A DNA stretch of 64,000 nt from Polaromonas sp. (GTDB taxonomy: Bacteria; Pseudomonadota; Gammaproteobacteria; Burkholderiales; Burkholderiaceae_C): the NCBI RefSeq assembly GCF_012927455.1, contig NZ_JABBPE010000003.1, forward strand, positions 82,970 to 146,969. Reading direction: 5' to 3'. How positions within the stretch are numbered: position 1 is the first letter of the stretch; each line of letters begins with the position of its first letter. The translations under genes were made by a program, and so were the position numbers. Shown one piece after another: positions 27,671-36,819 of this stretch. Below the pieces are notes generated by a model. That model worked only from the letters and a program-made list of their open reading frames with translations, made no database searches and was not told where the DNA came from.

Positions 27671-28590
27671 GCGTCTTTCAGCCTCAAGGCCGTTTCGTAC
27701 AGCTCATTGCGCGGCGCGCCGCTGATGTCGGCCGCCAGCTTGACGGCAGTTTTTAGAGGCAATTCGGCCAGCAGCAGTTGCAGCACGCGGGTGCTGTCAT
27801 CCAGCCCGGCCTGCGGCGCCGTGGCGTGCAGCACCAGCGCAAACTCGCCGCGCGTGCGCTGGGTTCCGGCGGCCAGCCAGGCTGCAAAATCCTGCGCGGG
27901 CATGGTGGCAATTTCCTCAAACTGTTTGGTCAGTTCGCGCCCCACCGTCAGTGGCCGGCCCTGCAACACGGCCATGGCGCGCGCCAGCGCTTCGATACGG
28001 TGCGGGGCTTCCAGAATCACGGTGGCTCGCGCATCGGCCTGCAGCGCGGCAACCGCCTGGTCGCGTTCGCCCGCCTTGCTCGGCAGAAAGCCGGCAAACA
28101 CAAAACCCGTGGCGTTGTCGGCGCCGCCCTCCGGCCGGGTCACGCCCGCCGCGCTCAGCACCGCCGTGACGCTGCTGGCACCGGGCAGCGGCACCACCTT
28201 CAGCCCCGCAGCCCGCACCGCTGCCACCAGACGCGCACCGGGGTCGCTTACGGCCGGCGTGCCGGCATCGCTGACATAAGCGACGCGCTCGCCGCGCTGC
28301 AGGCGCTCGACCACCAAAGTGGCGGCTTCGGCTTCGTTGTGCTGGTGCACCGCCAGCAGCGGCTTGGCGGCGCCAGTTTCTATGCCATAGTGGCGCAGCA
28401 GCGGCTGCGAGTGGCGCTTGTCTTCGCAGGCGATGGCATTCACCAGTTGCAGCACATGCAGGGCGCGCAGGCTGATGTCGGCCATGTTGCCAATCGGCGT
28501 CGCCACGACATACAGCGTCGCTTCTGGATAATGCTGCATGCCTGCTGCGGCGTGTGCCGCGTCCAGTGCCAAGGTGAAAGAAGCGTTCAA
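27667..28590 (-). CDS. rsmI: 16S rRNA (cytidine-1402-2'-O)-methyltransferase RsmI
   Basis: A SAM-dependent tetrapyrrole-methylase-fold enzyme that 2'-O-methylates C1402 of 16S rRNA. Motifs: LYVVATPIGNMADISLRAL, ACEDKRHSQ, YVSDAGTPAVSDPGARLV and the PLPGASSVTAVL loop. Start is uncertain: a TTG at 28590 gives 307 residues and keeps the segment preceding QHYPEATLYVV; an ATG at 28539 gives 290. The TTG would share base 28590 with the start of divergent yraN. Confidence 0.93.
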   Translation of the reverse strand: MNASFTLALDAAHAAAGMQHYPEATLYVVATPIGNMADISLRALHVLQLVNAIACEDKRHSQPLLRHYGIETGAAKPLLAVHQHNEAEAATLVVERLQRGERVAYVSDAGTPAVSDPGARLVAAVRAAGLKVVPLPGASSVTAVLSAAGVTRPEGGADNATGFVFAGFLPSKAGERDQAVAALQADARATVILEAPHRIEALARAMAVLQGRPLTVGRELTKQFEEIATMPAQDFAAWLAAGTQRTRGEFALVLHATAPQAGLDDSTRVLQLLLAELPLKTAVKLAADISGAPRNELYETALRLKDA

Positions 28591-29063
28591 TGTGGTTTTC
28601 CAGAAAACAGGCGGCCCCGATACCGCCGTTAGCGCCGAATGACGCAGTGGGCACAACGCTGGCGACGCCGGCCTTGCCGGGGCAGATTACCACCAAGTCG
28701 CGCGGCGATGCGGCCGAGTCTGCCGCGCGCGCCTACCTGGTGCAAGTCGGGCTGAAATTCATCGAGGCCAATTATCGGACGCCCGGGCGCGGCGGCGGCG
28801 AGATTGATCTGGTGATGCGCGCAAGCGACGGCACGCTGGTGTTTGTCGAAGTGCGCCAGCGCTCGGGCGCCTCGCATGGCGGCGCGGCGGCCAGCATCAG
28901 CGCGGTCAAGCAGCGCCGCATTGTGTTTGCGGCAAGGCACTACCTGATGCGGTTTGCCAGCGCACCGCCGTGTCGCTTCGACGTGGTGTTGGTAGATGGC
29001 GTGCTTAGTGCCCAGCGTGCCGCGAATATCGAGTGGTTGCCCGCCGCGTTTGACGCTTCGTGA
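28590..29063 (+). CDS. yraN: UPF0102 family protein YraN (predicted endonuclease-like)
   Basis: A 157-residue YraN-family protein of unknown function with a restriction-endonuclease-like core: GDAAESAARAYLVQVG, GGGEIDLVMRASDGTLVFVEVRQR and RRIVFAARHYL. The E..D...EVK-type residues are mostly kept (EVRQR here). It is usually next to rsmI, as here, but divergently. It marks the right end of the recognisable core genome before the insertion-element region. Confidence 0.9.
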   Translation: MWFSRKQAAPIPPLAPNDAVGTTLATPALPGQITTKSRGDAAESAARAYLVQVGLKFIEANYRTPGRGGGEIDLVMRASDGTLVFVEVRQRSGASHGGAAASISAVKQRRIVFAARHYLMRFASAPPCRFDVVLVDGVLSAQRAANIEWLPAAFDAS

Positions 29064-29240
29064 GTCGCAGCAAGGTCGCCACGCGATCGCCATAATTTGT
29101 AAGCAGACCTTGCGTTGTCTCGCTTGCCTGCGCTTCTCTAGAGTTGGCCTGCACCAGTGTGCCCAATAATTAAGTTTGATTTGGCGCCCATATGAATCAA
29201 GGGCTTACTGCCGCTGGCTCAGAGATTTGTGACCAAAATC

Positions 29241-29261
29241 GTTTGATTTGCTTAATCAAAC
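29241..29261. promoter_or_regulatory. Perfect 8-bp inverted repeat downstream of yraN
   Basis: GTTTGATT (29241-29248) and AATCAAAC (29254-29261) form a perfect palindrome around five bases. No T-run follows, so an operator or IS-related site is as likely as a terminator. It lies 80 bases left of the IS3-type element. Confidence 0.4.
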
Positions 29262-29340
29262 AGAATTATGAAAGGGCGTTTTGTACGAACTCGTATGCCG
29301 CGATGCCATAAGGCGCGCCGGAAGCCGCCGGAGACATGAC

Positions 29341-29366
29341 GACCTTGCCCGCGAAAAACGTATCCC
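29341..29366 (+). repeat. Left terminal inverted repeat of the IS3-type element
   Basis: Begins GACCTTGCCC and ends CGTATCCC; its mismatches with the right end are confined to two dinucleotides in the middle. Confidence 0.8.
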
Positions 29367-29402
29367 TTACTGAGTGGAACAATTCAGATAAGGAGAAAGT
29401 AA

Positions 29403-29696
29403 ATGACGAAGACATCAAGGGCACGGTACACGCTCGAATTCAAGCAAGAGGCGGTCAGACTGGTTCAGGGCGGGCAAAGCATTGCGGCGGCGGCCAGAAC
29501 ATGAGGGGTGGTCGAGCAGACGCTGTTCAACTGGGTCAAGGCTCAGCGCCAGGGTCGGCTCTTGGGTGTTGACAGCAAGCCTGTGAGTGCCGAGCAGATG
29601 GAGATCAGCAGGCTGCGGGCCGAGCTGGCACGGGTGAAGATGGAGCGCGATATTCTGGGAAAAGCGACGGCGTACCTCGCAAAGGGATTGACTTGA
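29403..29696 (+). pseudogene. IS3-family transposase OrfA, interrupted by an in-frame stop
   Basis: Reads MTKTSRARYTLEFKQEAVRL, a helix-turn-helix start typical of IS3 OrfA, up to TGA at 29502-29504 (codon 34), then resumes in the same frame with VVEQTLFNWVKA and a leucine-zipper-like C-terminus (EISRLRAELARVKMERDILG). Without the stop it would be 97 residues. The end overlaps orfB by four bases. Confidence 0.88.
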
Positions 29697-30588
29697 AGTA
29701 CGCCTTCATACAGCGCCACCGCAGCGTGTGGCCCATCTCGGTGCAGTGCCGGGTGCTTGAGGTGAGCGTGGCCGGATACCACGAGCACTTCGTGCGCAGG
29801 GCCAGCAGCGCCCAGCGCTGCCACGTAAGCGATGACGCGCTGCTGGTGCATATCAAAGCCATCCACGCCGAGAGTCGGGGTGCCTACGGCTGGCCGCGCA
29901 TCTGGAAGGAACTGCTCGCACGCGGCATCCGTGTGGGTAAGGAACGCGTGCAAAAGCTCATGCAGCTGCACGGCATCAAGGCAAGAGGCAAACGCCGCTT
30001 CAAAGTCACCACTGACAGCAAGCACGATCTGCCGATCTCGCCGAACCTGCTTAACCGCGAGTTCACAGTCGCTGAGCCACACCGGGTTTGGGTGGGCGAT
30101 ATTACCTACATTGCAACCGACGAGGGCTGGCTGTTTCTGGCTGTGGTGATCGATCTGTTCAGCCGTCAGGTGGTGGGCTGGTCGCTACCCGAAGACATGA
30201 CTTCTAGCATCGTCATTGACGCATTACGAATGGCCTGGTTCAAGCGGCATCCCGGCAAGCACACTGGGCTGATGTTCACAGCGACCGGGGCAGCCAGTGC
30301 GCCAGTGGGGCGTTCAGGGACGTGCTCAAAGAGTACGGCATCAACAGTTCCATGAGTCGGCATGGCAACTGTTGGGACAATGCCTGCAGCGAGACCCTGT
30401 TCGGCTCATTGAAAGTAGAGCGCTTGCACGGGCAACGCTTTGAGACAAGGCGACAGGCCAAAGATGAAACGATGGCGTGGCTGCTTTGGTATAACCGTAC
30501 AAGACTGTATTCAACGCTGGCTTACGTCAGTCCAGTGCAGTTCGAGCAAACCTGGCTTGCAACTCAAACCAGGCAAGCCCATTCATGA
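29693..30588 (+). pseudogene. IS3-family transposase OrfB (DDE integrase), frameshifted
   Basis: Encodes the HTH_21 and rve integrase domains: RGAYGWPRIWKELLARG, then VWVGDITYIATDEGWLFLA with the first catalytic Asp. The second Asp should lie in a HSDRGSQY motif after GLMF; a single C is missing near 30277, and the true frame continues in another phase to YGINSSMSRHGNCWDNAC (the region with the catalytic Glu) and ends at 30588. A programmed shift at this spot is unlikely, so the gene is probably inactive. Confidence 0.88.
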
Positions 30589-30598
30589 TCTCGGTTAT

Positions 30599-30624
30599 GG
30601 GATACGGATTTCAGGGGCAAGGTC
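30599..30624 (-). repeat. Right terminal inverted repeat of the IS3-type element
   Basis: Reverse complement begins GACCTTGCCC and ends CGTATCCC, matching the left end at 22 of 26 positions. Confidence 0.8.
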
Positions 30625-30783
30625 ACGAAGCACCCTCAGCGCAGGAGCGGCTCCACGCGCAAGTGAGAGCCGGTACGGATGGTTCACCTCAATCCTGCTC
30701 AACGTATGAATGGCAAAAAGGAGGAACACCAGCGATTAAAAAATGCCGCTTAAATTCAGCCTCGCAGGCGACAACTAGCTTGA

Positions 30784-30996
30784 CATTTACCGGCAGTGGA
30801 GTCCGGCGCACTCAGTACCGTACACGTCCTCAATGTACTGGCCCGGCTCAAAGCCAGTCCTGTAGTGGATGTGGTCCAGACGAGCTTGCAGCTTGCAGAT
30901 GCTCCTGTGGCCAACACAGCGCGCTAGGACAGCCTGCGCGGTGCGTTGCAAGCCTGCGTAGAATCTTCTGTAGCGGTGGCGGTGCAGCATGCGTGA
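30784..30996 (+). pseudogene. IstA transposase C-terminal remnant
   Basis: In the frame of 30784 the translation includes VHVLNVLARLKASPVVD and LQLADAPVANTAR, the usual C-terminal end of IstA, broken by TAG at 30925-30927 where a Tyr is normally found, then DSLRGAL. It ends with TGA overlapping the istB start, the usual istA/istB arrangement. Confidence 0.7.
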
Positions 30997-31790
30997 AGTC
31001 ACCACAGAACGCAAGGAGCCACGCCTGTACGGCATGGTCGATGCGTGGAAGGACTTGACGACTCAAGGCGAGGCAAACACGGCAACAGCCCAATGGTTAA
31101 TTGAACACCTGCTGCAAGCCGAGCTGACTGACCGTGCGGTGCGCTCGGTCAGACACCAAATGAACGCCGCCAAACCTGGTGCACCGTGATCTGGCGGGAT
31201 TTGACTTCTGCTCTTCCAGAGTCGATCAGGTCTTGGTCAAGCAGTTGGCCACACTGGCGTTTACGGATACGGCGCAAAACGCGGTGCTCATTGGTGGGCC
31301 GGGTACGGGTAAGACGCATTTGGCAACTGCCATTGCAGTGGCAGGCATCGTCGCGCAAGGCAAGCGGGTACGGTTTTACTCGACAGTCGATTTGGTGAAT
31401 ATGCTGGAGAAAGAAAAGCGTGACGGCAAGGCTGGGCGTATGGCGTTATCACTGATGCGCATGGACTTGGTGGTACTTGATGAGCTTGGTTATCTGCCGT
31501 TTAGCCAGGCCGGGGGAGCGTTGCTGTTTCACTTGCTCTCCAAGCTGTATGAGCACACCAGTGTGGTTATTGCCACCAATCTGAGCTTCGCCGAGTGGCC
31601 CAGTGTGTTTGGGGATGCCAAGATGACCACCGCATTGTTGGACCGGCTTACCCATCACTGCCACATTGTGGAGACGGGCAACGAATCGTAGCGCTTTCAG
31701 CACAGCACCATGGCGGGGAAGTCTCGGATCAAGGCCAGGGAGCAAACCCGCAAGGTTGCCAAGGAGGTGGAACTGGGCGACGCCGCATGA
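30989..31790 (+). pseudogene. IS21-family helper ATPase IstB, frameshifted and with a premature stop
   Basis: AAA+ helper of IS21 transposition. The first frame (30989-31189) gives LYGMVDAWKDLTTQG and AQWLIEHLLQAE. Two bases appear missing near 31174, and the next frame carries on as [10 protein letters not shown], Walker [26 protein letters not shown] and [25 protein letters not shown] at 31689-31691 then stops it where Tyr or His is usual; HSTMAGKSRIKAREQ continues to 31790. Confidence 0.88.
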
Positions 31791-32098
31791 GGTTGATCAC
31801 CATCGCAAAACCCATCGAAGGGATGCGATCAAAAAGCCCCCATTGAGTACCGAGACAGCCTCGGACTTACGGCATAAACCAGTCTAAGATTTATGCCGCA
31901 CCCCCGTCAGCCGCAAAAATCCGCGTGTCTCGGAAAAGCACCGCTATAGTGCGCGCCACTTGGTTGAAAACTTTTTCCAGCTCACGAAGGTCTTTCGCCG
32001 TTTGGCCACCAGCTTTGACAAGCTTGACATCCAGTTTCTGGGCTTTGTATACATCGCCGGCATCATGCAGTGGCTTCACTGAACTTTAAGAACAACGT
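31791..32098. other. Region between IS21 remnant and the XRE-cupin gene, with one palindrome
   Basis: About 300 bases. CGGCATAAA (31870-31878) and TTTATGCCG (31890-31898) form a perfect nine-base inverted repeat. A minus-strand frame of 62 codons at 31891-32079 begins MKPLHDAGDVYKAQKL; it has no recognised family and is not called as a gene. Confidence 0.5.
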
Positions 32099-32692
32099 CT
32101 AGAAAGTCGCGGGCGTATTCACCCAAAAAATTCTTGCAGTGACCTTGCCGACATTGCGATACCCATGAGGCGTCTGGCTGGAAAAATAAAACGCATCCCC
32201 AGCTTGGACCAGATGACGCTCACTACCTATTATCAATTCAAGGTTGCCCTCCAGAACGAAGCCAACTTCTTCCCCTACATGCTCTATCAAGCCATCGCTC
32301 GCCTCGCCTGGCGGAACGATGTGAATATTGGCCTGCAGCAAGCCACCCCGTTTGGGAAGCGTGATGCGCTCTAAGGAAATTCCCCCGGCCTTGATCACGG
32401 GGCGCTCGCCATTGGGCAGGACGGGGCCCTCCCTTGGCGCTTCCTCCGTCGTCAACGTGGCAATGTTTGTGTCCAGCGCGACCGCAATTCGGTGCAGCAT
32501 GGCCAGTGAAGGAGATGCCTGTCCGCTTTCTATTTTTGAGATCAGGCTTTCTGAACATAGCGACTTCTGAGCCACCTGCGTCATGGTCAGACCGGCAACC
32601 AGGCGGGCATGCCTCAAACGGACGCCCAGCATTAAGGGTGGTTTGACGACAGCGTCTTCCGAGTTTGGCGCAGCAACGAGATTTGATTTCAT
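32099..32692 (-). CDS. XRE-family regulator with C-terminal cupin domain
   Basis: A 197-residue regulator. The N-terminal helix-turn-helix (LRHARLVAGLTMTQVAQKS, SESLISKIESGQASPSL) is followed by a cupin barrel of about 70 residues (HIVPPGEASDGLIEHVGEE, VQAGDAFYFSSQTPHGYRN). Such proteins control small-metabolite catabolic genes, with the cupin as sensor. It is last in the minus-strand operon with the carbamoylase, amidase and transporter. The ATG at 32692 has GGAG in place; an ATG at 32728 overlapping the previous gene is also possible. Confidence 0.9.
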   Translation of the reverse strand: MKSNLVAAPNSEDAVVKPPLMLGVRLRHARLVAGLTMTQVAQKSLCSESLISKIESGQASPSLAMLHRIAVALDTNIATLTTEEAPREGPVLPNGERPVIKAGGISLERITLPKRGGLLQANIHIVPPGEASDGLIEHVGEEVGFVLEGNLELIIGSERHLVQAGDAFYFSSQTPHGYRNVGKVTARIFWVNTPATF

Positions 32693-32720
32693 GCGCAACT
32701 CCATCTGTTTGTCCGAAGGG

Positions 32721-34031
32721 TCAGGCATTGGCCAGCGATGTCACGGCATAAGCCAGCGCCTGAACACCCAGAAACAACTCCTCAGGTGCTGTTTCCTCCG
32801 CAGCATTGTGACTGACTCCCCCCTTGCTCGGAACAAAAATCATCGCTGTCGGGCAATGCTCTGCGAGGTACATGGCGTCATGAAAAGCGCCGGACGTCAT
32901 CCGCAACGGCGCAGCCAGCGACGCGCTGCTGCAAGCGCGCGTGCAGGCCCGTTCAATCAGCTCCAGCATCGCGGCAGGGAAATGTGTCGGGGGACGGGAA
33001 AACATGGATTCGAATTCGATCTGACCTGCCCAAGAATACGCTCGTGTGATCCTGTTCAACGCCGCCTCGAACTGAACCAGAACCTGCTCATCGACACAGC
33101 GCACATCGACGGTGAACTCCACGGCACCGGGAATCGTATTAATCGAGTTCGGGCTCACCTGCCACCGGCCCAGCGTCAGCCGCAATTTTTCCCCAGCCTC
33201 CACCGCCTGATAGGCATACAGCTGCTGCGCCAACCCGACGGCAGCAGCCATGGCATCAACGCGCTCGCCCATGGGCATAGTGCCCGCATGGCCGGCAGTG
33301 CCAGTCACCTGAATACGATACCAGCGTACGCTCTGGATGCCCGTGACGACGCCCAGAGACACAAGCGCACGCTCAAGCACAGGGCCCTGTTCGATATGCA
33401 GCTCCACGCAAGCGGACATCGGTTCAGCCATGGGCCGACGGGGAACATCCGGTACAGCCTGCAGGGCCAGATCCAAAGCGTCCCCAAAACGCACACCCTT
33501 GGCATCGACAGAATTTCTATAAGCAGGTAGACAACTCGGGTCGACAAAGGCGCTGGAACCCATGGCACCCGGACCAAAGCGGCATCCTTCTTCGTTGGTC
33601 CACGCAACGACCTCGACAGGTCGCAGGGTCTCGATACCCGCATCATTTAACGCAGCAATCACTTCGAGGCCAGCAAGCACGCCGTAAGCCCCGTCCAGCT
33701 TGCCACCTACCGGCTGGGTATCGGCATGGCTTCCGGTTAGCACAGGGGGCAAATCGGATGTTCCCGGACGACGGAAAAAAAGATTGGCGCAGTCATCGAT
33801 CGTGACCGAGCACCCACGCGAACGGGCCAGATCGATCAAATAGCGGCGAGCCTGAAGATCATTGTCGGTCAAGGTTTCGCGAGAAACACCTCCGTCTGAC
33901 CGTCCGCCAAAGGCCGCAAGCTCGGCAATAACCGACTGCAGGCGATCATGCTGCACATGGTCCTGCGCGCGTTCGCTGGCCGCCGTCTGATCTCGCTGTT
34001 CCAGGTTGCTCACATTCAACTCCTTATTCAT
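32721..34031 (-). CDS. M20-family hydantoinase/carbamoylase-type amidohydrolase
   Basis: A 436-residue metal-dependent hydrolase of the N-carbamoyl-L-amino acid hydrolase / allantoate amidohydrolase / beta-ureidopropionase group. Metal-site segments TGSHADTQPVGGKLDGAYG, WTNEEGCRFGPGAMGS and the closing SHNAAEETAPEEL are visible, with the dimerisation domain in between (TGTAGHAGTMPMGERVDAM). It would free ammonia and carbon dioxide from an N-carbamoyl compound. The ATG at 34031 has GAGGTG upstream; a GTG at 34037 overlaps the amidase stop. Confidence 0.9.
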   Translation of the reverse strand: MNKELNVSNLEQRDQTAASERAQDHVQHDRLQSVIAELAAFGGRSDGGVSRETLTDNDLQARRYLIDLARSRGCSVTIDDCANLFFRRPGTSDLPPVLTGSHADTQPVGGKLDGAYGVLAGLEVIAALNDAGIETLRPVEVVAWTNEEGCRFGPGAMGSSAFVDPSCLPAYRNSVDAKGVRFGDALDLALQAVPDVPRRPMAEPMSACVELHIEQGPVLERALVSLGVVTGIQSVRWYRIQVTGTAGHAGTMPMGERVDAMAAAVGLAQQLYAYQAVEAGEKLRLTLGRWQVSPNSINTIPGAVEFTVDVRCVDEQVLVQFEAALNRITRAYSWAGQIEFESMFSRPPTHFPAAMLELIERACTRACSSASLAAPLRMTSGAFHDAMYLAEHCPTAMIFVPSKGGVSHNAAEETAPEELFLGVQALAYAVTSLANA

Positions 34032-34033
34032 GT

Positions 34034-35320
34034 TCACCTCAGACTGAGCTCTAGCGTATGCGCTGCTCTCAATGTCAGCGAATCAGCCCATCGCGGGCCA
34101 ATGACCGTGACGCCTACTGGCATGCCGTGCACTCCTGTCCCTGCCGGCACATGCACACAGGGGTTTCCGAGTAGCGTCCAGAATCGGTTGAAGATAGGGT
34201 TACCCGTGGCGCCTAGCCCCGCAGGCGCCTCACCTTCAGCGCTGGGGGCAAGAAGCACATCGATCGACTCGAAGACGGCGTCCAGCGCCTGCCGCGCAGC
34301 AATCACGAGTAACTGCGCAGCGGCAAAGTCGGCTCCGTTCAGCGACTCACCCAATGCCAATAGCTGCGAAAAAGCTAAGCTGAACTTTCCAGCTTCCCGC
34401 TGGCGCTCCGGCGCAAATGCTGCCGCGGCTTCATAAGCCATGATCTGAATTTGCGCCTGCGTCAACGCATCGCACGAAGCCGGTAAGACAAGGTCATGAA
34501 CATGTGCTCCAGCTTTTTCTAACTGGCGTGCCGAATGTTCAAGCACGCAGCGCGCATCGTCCGAGGCGAGATCCCAATGGGCGGTACGGCAAATACCCAC
34601 GCGAAGGGCAGATTGCCGCTGCGGATCCAGGTTGACTCGGGTCAATGCACCAACAAAAAAAGCGGCATCATCCACCGAGCGTGCGAACGCGCCGATTGTG
34701 TCGAGACTGGGCGCGAGCGGCTTGACACCGGCCAGCGGCAATGTCCCGTGGGTGGGCTTGTAGCCGATCACACCACAGTAGGACGCCGGCCTCACGATGG
34801 AGCCAGCCGTCTGGGTCCCGAGTGCCAGTGGCACCATGTTCGCAGCCACCGCCGCGGCGGATCCGCTGGACGACCCGCCCGGCGTGCGGGGCGCGTCTGC
34901 TGGAGCGCGGGGATTGCATGTCACGCCAGGGTTAAAGGTTGCAAATTCGGTGGTGACGGTCTTGCCCAGCACCACCATCCCGGCATCGCGGCAGGCGGCA
35001 ACGCATGCGGCATCGAACCTCGGAAGGTGCTGCGCATAAATAGGCGAACCATAGGAAGTCGGCATGTCGACGGTGTCCATCAGGTCTTTCACACCGACCG
35101 GGACGCCTCGCAGCAGCGCGTTGCTGCTGTGGCTGTGGCGATCCAGCGCACGCGCGCTTTGCAGCGCCATGTCTGCATCAAAGAACTGCCATGCCTTGAC
35201 CGATGGTTCGCAAGCCTGAATCTGTTCAATGTAGGCCCGCGTCACGGCTTCAGCCGTCAATTCCCTGCGCGAAACCCTGGCGGCCAGTTCTCGTGCAGAC
35301 AGTGTGAGAATGTTATGCAT
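34034..35320 (-). CDS. Amidase-signature family amidohydrolase
   Basis: A 428-residue cytoplasmic amidase. The Ser-cisSer-Lys triad is seen: Lys78 in PVGVKDLMD, the GGSSSGSAAA run (residues 148-157) with the cis-Ser, and Ser174 in GTQTAGSIVRPASYCG as nucleophile. Family members hydrolyse amides, ureas or aryl-amides; the exact substrate is unknown. It lies between the ABC transporter genes and the carbamoylase on one operon, which suggests a two-step breakdown of an imported amide or ureido compound. Confidence 0.92.
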   Translation of the reverse strand: MHNILTLSARELAARVSRRELTAEAVTRAYIEQIQACEPSVKAWQFFDADMALQSARALDRHSHSSNALLRGVPVGVKDLMDTVDMPTSYGSPIYAQHLPRFDAACVAACRDAGMVVLGKTVTTEFATFNPGVTCNPRAPADAPRTPGGSSSGSAAAVAANMVPLALGTQTAGSIVRPASYCGVIGYKPTHGTLPLAGVKPLAPSLDTIGAFARSVDDAAFFVGALTRVNLDPQRQSALRVGICRTAHWDLASDDARCVLEHSARQLEKAGAHVHDLVLPASCDALTQAQIQIMAYEAAAAFAPERQREAGKFSLAFSQLLALGESLNGADFAAAQLLVIAARQALDAVFESIDVLLAPSAEGEAPAGLGATGNPIFNRFWTLLGNPCVHVPAGTGVHGMPVGVTVIGPRWADSLTLRAAHTLELSLR

Positions 35321-35329
35321 GCCACCGAC

Positions 35330-36037
35330 TCAGCCGAAATAGGCCGAACGCACGTTGTCATTCTCGGACAGAGCTTGTGCCGTGCCAGAGGCCACGACTT
35401 TGCCTTGCGAAAGAACATATCCGTAATGCGCAATCGCCAGCGTTTGACGGGCGTTCTGCTCCACCAGCAGAACCGTCATCCCGAGGTCATTGATCTGCTG
35501 GATCACCTTGAAGTTTTCTTTCACATACAAAGGCGACAAACCAAGCGAGGGTTCATCGATCAGCAGCAGCTCGGGTTCGGCCATCAGACCCCGACCAATC
35601 GACACCATGGCCTGCTCGCCCCCCGACATGGTGCCAGCAAGCTGCACCGACCGCTCCTTCAGACGGGGAAATATCTCGTAGACCCGCGCCAGCCGCTCCC
35701 GAATTCGGGCAGGAGAGGTCTCCAGAAAAGCGCCGAGCGCCAGATTTTCCCCGACTGTCATGCGCGGAAAGACTTTGCGGCCTTCGGGAATGCAGGCAAT
35801 GCCGCTGGCGATGATTTTGTACGTTTTTTCCCCGGCAAGGTTGCGCCCATCCCACCAGATTTCGCCCTGGCGCGGGGGCGTCAGACCGACAATCGAACGG
35901 ATCAGCGTGCTCTTTCCTGCCCCGTTTGACCCCAGGATGCAGGTTATTTTGCCCGGCTCCACTTCGATCGAAACATCATGCAAGACATTGACCTTGTCAT
36001 AGCCGGTAGTGAGATTCTTGACGCTGAGTTTGCTCAT
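35330..36037 (-). CDS. Branched-chain amino acid-type ABC transporter ATPase (LivF-like)
   Basis: A 235-residue ATPase: Walker [13 protein letters not shown]-type signature [14 protein letters not shown], Walker [14 protein letters not shown], all intact. It ends at the usual LivF C-terminus ([10 protein letters not shown]). Its start overlaps the LivG-like stop by four bases. With the genes at 36034-40165 it forms a complete Liv-type importer feeding the amidase and carbamoylase. Confidence 0.93.
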   Translation of the reverse strand: MSKLSVKNLTTGYDKVNVLHDVSIEVEPGKITCILGSNGAGKSTLIRSIVGLTPPRQGEIWWDGRNLAGEKTYKIIASGIACIPEGRKVFPRMTVGENLALGAFLETSPARIRERLARVYEIFPRLKERSVQLAGTMSGGEQAMVSIGRGLMAEPELLLIDEPSLGLSPLYVKENFKVIQQINDLGMTVLLVEQNARQTLAIAHYGYVLSQGKVVASGTAQALSENDNVRSAYFG

Positions 36038-36819
36038 GCTGCTTCTCCGAGATAAGCGGTCTGTACATACGGATCGGCCGTAATCTCGACATAGCTTCCT
36101 TCGGCGATTTTCTTGCCGTAGTTCAGGACGACGCAGCGGTCAGTGATTCTTTCGATCACGTTCATTTCGTGCTCGATTAGGACGACAGACAGCTTGTCAA
36201 GCTTTCTCCGGACTTGCAAAATATCCTGCATCAACTCGTCTGTTTCATCATGTGTCATCCCTGCGGACGGCTCGTCCAGGAGCAACAAGCGCGGCTGACT
36301 CAGCAGCGCGCGACAAACCTCGATGCGTCGGCGGTCGATCATCGTGAAGCTCTCGACCGGCTCGAACAGCCGCCCGACCAGCGGAGGACTGAAGATCTGC
36401 AGCAAGGCCTTCACTTTTTCGACGTAAGCGTCGTACTCGGTTCGAAACGCCTTTCGCTGCAGCAAATTGAAGATCAGTCCATGCTGCATGTGCTGGTAAT
36501 CGCCAATGACAATATTGTCGAACACCGTGAGAGACAGCGAAAGACGGGAGCGCTGGAAAGTACGGGCGACGCCACTGCGGTAAATCACCTGCGGCGTCTT
36601 GCCGAGAATGTTTTTACCATCAAGGGAAATGCTGCCGCCGCTGGCTTTGTACAGCCCGGTCAGCACATTAAAAAAAGTGGTCTTGCCAGAGCCGTTCGGA
36701 CCCAGCAGGCCAAGTATTTCGCCCTCATTCACAGTCATGGACAGTTCATCGAGCGCCGTCAGGCCACCAAAGCGCATAGTCAACTTGTCAACCGAGATCA
36801 GGGATTGGCGGGCCATCAT
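36034..36819 (-). CDS. Branched-chain amino acid-type ABC transporter ATPase (LivG-like)
   Basis: A 261-residue ATPase with Walker [10 protein letters not shown] and Walker [16 protein letters not shown]; the signature region reads [13 protein letters not shown], a variant of the usual LSGGxxR. Start ATG overlaps the permease stop (ATGA) and a second ATG follows at once. It pairs with the LivF-like ATPase. Confidence 0.92.
   Translation of the reverse strand: MMARQSLISVDKLTMRFGGLTALDELSMTVNEGEILGLLGPNGSGKTTFFNVLTGLYKASGGSISLDGKNILGKTPQVIYRSGVARTFQRSRLSLSLTVFDNIVIGDYQHMQHGLIFNLLQRKAFRTEYDAYVEKVKALLQIFSPPLVGRLFEPVESFTMIDRRRIEVCRALLSQPRLLLLDEPSAGMTHDETDELMQDILQVRRKLDKLSVVLIEHEMNVIERITDRCVVLNYGKKIAEGSYVEITADPYVQTAYLGEAA

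Larger units (their letters stand above)
29341..30624 (+). mobile_element. IS3-family insertion sequence, degenerate
   Basis: About 1.28 kb with two overlapping transposase frames and terminal inverted repeats of 26 bases (29341-29366 and 30599-30624) that match at 22 positions. Both frames are damaged: a stop in orfA and a one-base deletion in orfB. No clear target duplication was found beside the repeats, so the exact ends may be off by a base or two. Confidence 0.85.
30784..31790 (+). mobile_element. IS21-family remnant (3' part of istA plus damaged istB)
   Basis: The last fragment of an IstA transposase is followed, with overlap, by an IstB helper ATPase frame. Most of istA and the left end are missing. 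At least three lesions are seen (stop in istA, two-base deletion and stop in istB). Terminal repeats were not identified. Confidence 0.75.

Noticed and set aside
30649-30690. Sequence with GAGCCGGTACGGATGGTTC resembling group II intron domain V
   Set aside because: Too short and lacking the rest of the intron and a reverse-transcriptase gene; at most a scrap.
31891-32079. 62-codon minus-strand frame next to the XRE-cupin gene
   Set aside because: Short, no recognised domain, sits in IS-scarred DNA; not called.
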